Shown here in pieces: positions 58,911 to 64,000 of a stretch of 64,000 nucleotides of DNA (positions within the stretch are counted from its first letter, which is position 1; the number at the start of each line of letters is the position of its first letter). Below the pieces are notes generated by a model, which was not told where the DNA came from, made no database searches, and saw only the letters and a program-made list of their open reading frames with translations. This stretch comes from Histomonas meleagridis (taxonomy: Eukaryota > Parabasalia > Tritrichomonadida > Dientamoebidae): positions 124,001-188,000 of the forward strand of contig WSYJ01000014.1 of the NCBI GenBank assembly GCA_020186115.1. Direction: 5' to 3'. The translations under genes and the position numbers were made by a program.

Positions 58911-60268
58911 ATGACTAATCGAATTCAAAAACATTTAAATAATGGAGGAATTTCAAGTTGGTTCGAAACTACTAATCATCCAACTTATGAATGGAATCCT
59001 AATAATGAAAGTGAGAAATATTATGTCGGATTACAAACTCGAGAAGATACAATGAAATATGTAACAACTACTGCAATGTTATCTTATGCTTTTAATAAAT
59101 GTAATACGAATAATTGTAAAGAACATATGAATAAATGGGGAAATAGTTCAATTTGGGCTTGGAACTTTGCTATTAATGAATCGAATAAATGTATATATCG
59201 ATTTAAATATAATAATAAAAATTTGATATATAAAGAGCCTGATTTAAGTGATCGATTAATATCGAGAGCTGCTTTAGCATTATATGGATTAACAAAAGAT
59301 GAAAAATATAAAAAATATTTATTTAAAGATTTATCTTCTACGAATTATAATGATAAATATTCCGATGGAATAATAGAAATCATTTCTAAATTAAGAGATA
59401 ACACTGCATTTGATTGTTATCCATTTATAACTATTTTAAATGAGGATTCTGATTTCGATATGCACTTAATCGATTACGTAATGAATTAAAACATTCGATA
59501 AGTTTAGTTAATGATTATCAATTAGAAGGTGATCAATATATATATCGTAATGCTTATTTTTATCCACGAAATCATCCTTATTATCAATCATTAAGTTGGG
59601 GTAATTTCATTGGCGGACCACAAATTATGTATTTAACAATGGGAATATTATTAGATAATGAAAATAAAGATTTATATTATCAACTTTTATCTTATTTTTA
59701 TGACTTTCATAATGGTTGTAATCATTATGGTAAAACTTTTACAACTGGTTTAGGTGTAATTTATCCTTTAAAAGTTTTAAGTCATCCAATTTGGTGGTTA
59801 CAAAATAAAAAAAATATTTTCGACCCAATTCCTGGAATTACACAATTTACTTTCACCGGTACGATAGAATATGATTCTTGTTTTAGATTATTCGCTTTGT
59901 TCTTCGAGCAAAATAAAGATTACGATTTCCCCGGTTGTAATTTAATCTTAAATCCTTTGTTCGATAATATGACTAATAAAAATGATTTTAATTCGACGTC
60001 TAAAATTAGAAATTATTTGTTGGAAAATATCCCGTTTTGGCATAGAAATACAAATTTGGAAGGTTACACTGTGGATTCAAGCGAATTTACAGTGTGGGAA
60101 ACTATTGTGAAAATGGTGTTGACTTCGGGTTTGTTGTTCGGTAACGACGAAGGAAAAGAAATGTGTAATAATGAATTGGATTGTAAAAGTATTTTCCCAA
60201 CTGAAGAAATATTAAATATGGAACCCAAAAATTATAAAGATTTGCTGGGAAGATGGGCAATGCCATAA
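58911..60268 (+). pseudogene. Glycoside hydrolase family 9-like gene, N-terminally truncated and frameshifted
   Basis: The first part (58911-59470) reads MTNRIQKHLNN... with TTAMLSYAFNKC and SDRLISRAALALYGLTKDEKYKKYL. A frame change near 59470 then gives LNRLRNELKHSISLVNDYQLEGDQYIYRNAYFYPRNHPYYQSLSWGNF and a C-terminal half. In that half, HNGCNHYGKTFTTGLGVIYPLKVLSHP fits the GH9 GxNPxGxSFVTGxG segment and SSEFTVWETIVKMVLTSGLLF fits the acid-catalyst helix region. The N-terminal catalytic DAGD region is absent, and the 5' end abuts an ankyrin remnant. The gene is therefore broken twice. The family assignment is moderate. Confidence 0.55.
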
Positions 60269-60574
60269 AATATTCAATAAAAATGCGATGAAAATTTTGT
60301 TATTGTAATATTTATTGTAAATAACAATTATGAATTCATGATATGGATTTTTTTTTTTTCGAAATATAGTTAATGAATGTGTTATTAATGAAATGTATGA
60401 AAAAAATTTATTTTATATGAATGAAATAGATAAAATTAAGTGTTAGATTTTGATTTCCACAAAGACAGTAAACGAAAATGATATTAATGGTAAATATATT
60501 TTTTCACTTTATTTAAATATAATTTTGAAATTCCAAATTAATAAAAAAATATTTAAAAAGAGAATTATATTATT
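60269..60574. other. Intergenic, no gene seen
   Basis: AT-rich, with a T-tract at about 60350. No feature was recognised. Confidence 0.3.
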
Positions 60575-60740
60575 TTATACAGTACTTATTTATGCACAGA
60601 AATGGCTAAATCACTTCTTCGAGAAGGAATTAATATCAATGCTAGATATATTCTTGTTTTATTAACAATGAAATTTCATTAAATTATTTCAAACAATATT
60701 TTATGCATCTAAATATGGTTGTAGGTTTTTTAAATGAAAT
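60575..60740 (+). pseudogene. Ankyrin module scraps
   Basis: ACAGTACTTATTTATGCACAG, then in another frame AKSLLREGININ, then a degraded spacer and FYASKYGC. It opposes the orientation of the next array. Too short and broken to be a gene. Confidence 0.5.
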
Positions 60741-60860
60741 ATCATTTAAGATTTTTCATTAAATAAATTTTAAATAAAGAATTAGTTTACACACTTTTTG
60801 TGTTCATATCTTGCTTTCAAGTTTTAAAATATATGACTTTTAGGAATATATATGAACTCT

Positions 60861-63848
60861 TTAATCCTCATGTAATTCATCTACATCCTTCTTGCCTTCA
60901 CAATTTGCAAAACTAAGAGTTGCATTAAATATTTTGAATAATTTCCAAATATTATTTTTAAATATTAAATTATTCAAATAAATAACAAATAAAACAAATA
61001 AATTTCTTTATCATTAGCATTTACACCTTTTTGTGCATTAGTCCCTCTTTCAGTTACACACGTAATCGCTGTCTTAAATAATCCAAATAATTACCAAATG
61101 ATATTTTGAAATTCGAAATTATTAAAATAAATTAAAAACCAAATATAGAAATTCCATCCCATTTTGTTAAAGCTCCACCGTGATCAACAAGTAATTCGAC
61201 AATTTCTGTATAACCATTTTTAGATGCTTTTTCAATAACTGTAACAAATATATTAAATTATTATCACATTTTATGTTAAAACACCAAAAGAAGAAAATAA
61301 ATATCTTTAATATTAACACAAATATCTTTATGCTTAAGAAGTATTTTAACTATTTCTACATTCCTTCTATTTACTGCTATAGTAAGTGCTCTTTCAAATA
61401 ATAGAAATTATTTCCAAATATTGTTTTGAAATATAAAATTATTAAAATAAATATTAGATAAAACAAATAAATGTCTCTAGCATTAACATCAATTTCTTCT
61501 TGTTCAAGAAGTAATTGAACCACATCTACATATCCAAAATAAACTGCCTCCATAAGTGCTGTTCTAAATAATATAAATAATTTCCAAATATTATTTTGAA
61601 ATATAAAATGATTAAAATAAATTTTAAATAAAATAAATAAATATTTTCACTATTTACATCAATTCCTTTTTGTTCAAGAAGTATTTTAACTATATCTATA
61701 TGACCTTTTTGAGATGCTACAATAATTGCTGAATAAAATAATTTGAATAATTTCCAAATTTTTTATTAAAATATCAAATTATTATTACAAATATTGCATA
61801 AAATAAAAGAATATCTTTAGCATTAACATTAATATCATTTTGCTCACAAAGTATTTTAACTATTTCTGTGTTACCATTTTTAGATGCATAAATAAGTGCT
61901 GTATTAAATATTTATAATAATTTCCAAATATTAATTTGAAATTTGAAATTATCAAGATAAAAATTAAATAAAATATATTAATATCTGTAGCATTAACATT
62001 AATATCATTTTGTTCAAGAAGTATTTTAACTATTTCTGTGTTACCATTTTTAGATGCAGAAATAAGCGTTGTGTTAAATATTTATAATAATTTCCAAATA
62101 TTATTTTAAAATATCAAATTATTAAGAAAAAGTCCTTATAAAACAAATAAAAATCTTTGTCATTAATATAAATTTTGTTTTGTTGAAGAAGAAATTTAAC
62201 CATTTCTATGTGGCCATATTCGGCTGCTAATATAAGTGGTCTTTTAAATACTTTAAATAATTTCCAAATATCATTATGAAATACTAAATCATTATAGTTA
62301 ATATCAAATAAATCAAATAAATGTCATTATCATTAACATCAACGCCTTTTTGTTCAAGAAGTAATTTAGCTATATCTATACGACCATATATAGATGCACA
62401 ATTAAGTGCTTTAATAAATAATATTTTTAATTTTTAAATTTTTCGATAATACATCAAAACATTAAAATTAATACTCCTTCTTGCAATATGAATACCTTTA
62501 TGTTCAATAATTAACTTAACTATTTCAATAAATCCTTTTTGAGTTGCAAATAATAGTCCAGATTCAAATGTTTCAAAGAAATTCCAAATATAATTTTTAA
62601 ATTTCATATGATATAAAGAAACTTTAAATAAAATTTTAAATCATTTTTAAATTTATATTTAATACCTTTATTATCTTTAAGGTAATTAAAAATTTCTATA
62701 TTTTCATAGTGTAGATATTTTAATACTTCTAACATATTTAATTTTATTGGCTCTTTCTCATAAAAATTTTGTAATAAAAATAAATTACCTGTTTCTATTG
62801 CTTTAATAATCAACGATTTATTAGGTTTTAATCCTTCTTGCTCTAAAAATGAAAGAATTTCAAAATTATTATATGAAATACATAGTTTTGCTGTTTCTTC
62901 CAAATTTTGAATTTCAATAATTTTGTTTTCATATAGATAATTGAAAACTTCATTTCGATGAAATTCTATTGAAGGGTTTAAAGATCCTTCGAATGATGAA
63001 TGATTTTGTTCGCATAAATGAATGATTTCTTCATTTCCGCCTGCAACAGCATATTTCCCTGTACAACTTAGTTTTACATTATTCATGAGCAAATAACGAA
63101 AACATTTAATTGACCCAAAAAATGCTGCATATTCAATTAATGAAACATTTTTTTGATTCACAAATGAACATCTTTCATAAAGTGATGGTTCAATTTTTTG
63201 ATTAAAATCGAAATCATTTTGTGATGTTATTTCTTGAAGTTTTTCTATTTCATCATTCCTAATTATTTTTGCAAGTTCATTTGGATTAACTCCTTCTTTA
63301 ACATATTTCTTATGAAGTTCAAAATTATTATATGAAAGTTCATCAAAATTACCTTTTACATAACTACTAAATTGTTCAAATTGGTTTATGTTGTCTTCTT
63401 TAGAGATGTGAATAAAATATGGCTTTTTTGTGTATTTTATTACTTCTTCATTTATTATTCCATTTTCATACAATTTCTCAAGAAGATAATATGATTCTTG
63501 TTTGTTGGTATTTAAAAGAAATCCAGTAAAAACTTCAATAACGATTTCATTCGTAATATTTAAAATTTCTTTTTCTTTTGATTCAAGGACTTTTAAAAAA
63601 TCAAAACATAAATTACATGTATCTTTGGACATAAAATAAGAAAATATTAATTCACAAATAACTAAGTTAAAAGAATATGTAGTTTCTTTGGAAAAATAAA
63701 CTAACAAAGAATCAGCAGATTCATTAATATTATCATCACTTAAATCAAATATTATTTTTTCCATATCTTGTAATACTTGAACATCATTCGTGTTATTTCC
63801 GTTTACTTTACTTTGCTTGTTTCCTCTTGTAGGTATAAATCGTTTCAT
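60861..63848 (-). CDS. DUF3447-ankyrin gene with 11 open ankyrin modules separated by frame-breaking spacers
   Basis: The first uninterrupted part (63848 to about 62604, 414 codons) contains an N-terminal helical domain (residues about 20-150) and DUF3447: NNFELHKKYVKEGVNPNELAKIIRNDEIEKLQEITSQNDFDFNQ, SLYERCSF, EYAAFFGSIKCFRYLLMNN, GNEEIIHLCEQNHSSFE. It is followed by 11 ankyrin modules, each open in its own frame (for example TTLISASKNGNTEIVKILLEQND and TALMEAVYFGYVDVVQLLLEQEE). The last module ends in a stop at 60861. All spacers (48-71 nt) shift the frame or contain stops. The modules are diverged from one another yet none is broken. Splicing is the simplest explanation; without it the protein would end at residue 414. 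Ankyrin proteins of this family have no known function. Confidence 0.6.
60915..62580 (-). repeat. Diverged ankyrin module/spacer array with exact 170-nt steps
   Basis: Seven consecutive module anchors on the plus strand fall at 61390, 61560, 61730, 61900, 62070, 62240 and 62410, exactly 170 nt apart six times in a row. The flanking steps are about 150, 168 and 151 nt. The units are much diverged in sequence, so the constant length is not simply the result of recent tandem duplication. Confidence 0.85.
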
Positions 63849-64000
63849 TCTGGCAAAAGAACGTTTACTGCTTCTTTGTTTAAACGGTCGTCAATAATCA
63901 CTTCAAATTCATAATGAAAATTCAAATAATATATATTTAAAATCATATTCTCAATTCGAAGTCCACATTGCAGAATCTGTTTATTTGTCAATATATTCTT
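63849..64000. other. Upstream region of the last gene
   Basis: On the minus strand a GACCGTTTAAAC word and an AACGTTC word lie within 50 nt of the ATG at 63848. No Inr match is seen close to the start. The window ends here. Confidence 0.3.

Noticed and set aside
1-64000. tRNA, rRNA and snRNA genes
   Set aside because: I looked for GTTCRANNC-type T-loops and cloverleaf-compatible blocks and for conserved snRNA words by eye and found none convincing. A tRNAscan/Infernal run could overturn this.
1-64000. Maverick/Polinton or other DNA transposons, which are abundant in trichomonads
   Set aside because: No integrase, protein-primed polymerase, transposase frame or long terminal inverted repeats were recognised.

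Overview
This window reads as nuclear DNA of a parabasalid protist (trichomonad). Coding frames are mostly uninterrupted and closely packed, and the DNA is very AT-rich. Several start codons sit 9-14 nt downstream of TCAYW, the trichomonad initiator (Inr). The gene content also fits: DUF3447/ankyrin families, BspA-like leucine-rich surface proteins, a Pmp-like beta-helix surface protein, and eukaryotic housekeeping genes. A Tritrichomonas-like species is my guess; the genus is not proven. Where the longest open frame began at TTG or GTG, I moved the start to the first credible ATG.

Layout. 0-4 kb: divergent ARM-like protein and a P-loop (COG2403-like)/DUF6602 nuclease-like fusion. 4.7-6 kb: ankyrin gene on the minus strand. 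6-9.3 kb: Pmp-like membrane protein, then only 15 nt later an ENTH clathrin adaptor. 10-18.5 kb: SHIPPO-repeat protein, RasGEF, Ras GTPase, GNAT acetyltransferase, APC7-like TPR protein, TMEM86/YhhN enzyme. 18.9-20.1 kb: relics of a DUF3447 gene and of a BspA/SNTF surface gene. 20.7-31.6 kb: nucleoplasmin-like chaperone, small membrane protein, pyridoxal kinase, Tousled-like kinase, Got1, a membrane-anchored coiled coil, EFR3, PDI. 32.5-39.8 kb: PPP phosphatase, surface protein with a DPF tail, SAS-6, Frag1/DRAM-like protein. 39.9-42.3 kb: broken DUF3447-ankyrin gene. 42.8-51 kb: small unknown protein, TMEM62-like phosphoesterase, BspA-like DPF-tail surface protein, TEX264-like protein, CXC-domain protein. 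53-64 kb: broken DUF3447-ankyrin gene, unknown large protein, ribosomal protein uL11, broken GH9-like glycosidase, DUF3447-ankyrin gene.

The most striking structure is in the ankyrin loci. Each ankyrin module (about 33-34 codons) is followed by an AT-rich spacer, and the module-to-module period is very often exactly 170 nt, which is not a multiple of three. In the loci at 4.7-6.0 and 60.9-63.8 kb every module is open in its own frame and the last ends in a stop, while the spacers break the frame. This suggests one removable, intron-like element per ankyrin repeat, although I could not define splice sites that fit all copies.

A second theme is membrane traffic. Two surface proteins with different ectodomains share a stalk, a transmembrane helix and an acidic DPF-containing tail, and the window also encodes an ENTH adaptor with a clathrin box and about ten F-x-P-I-type motifs. 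A third is the adjacency of a Ras GTPase and a RasGEF on one strand.
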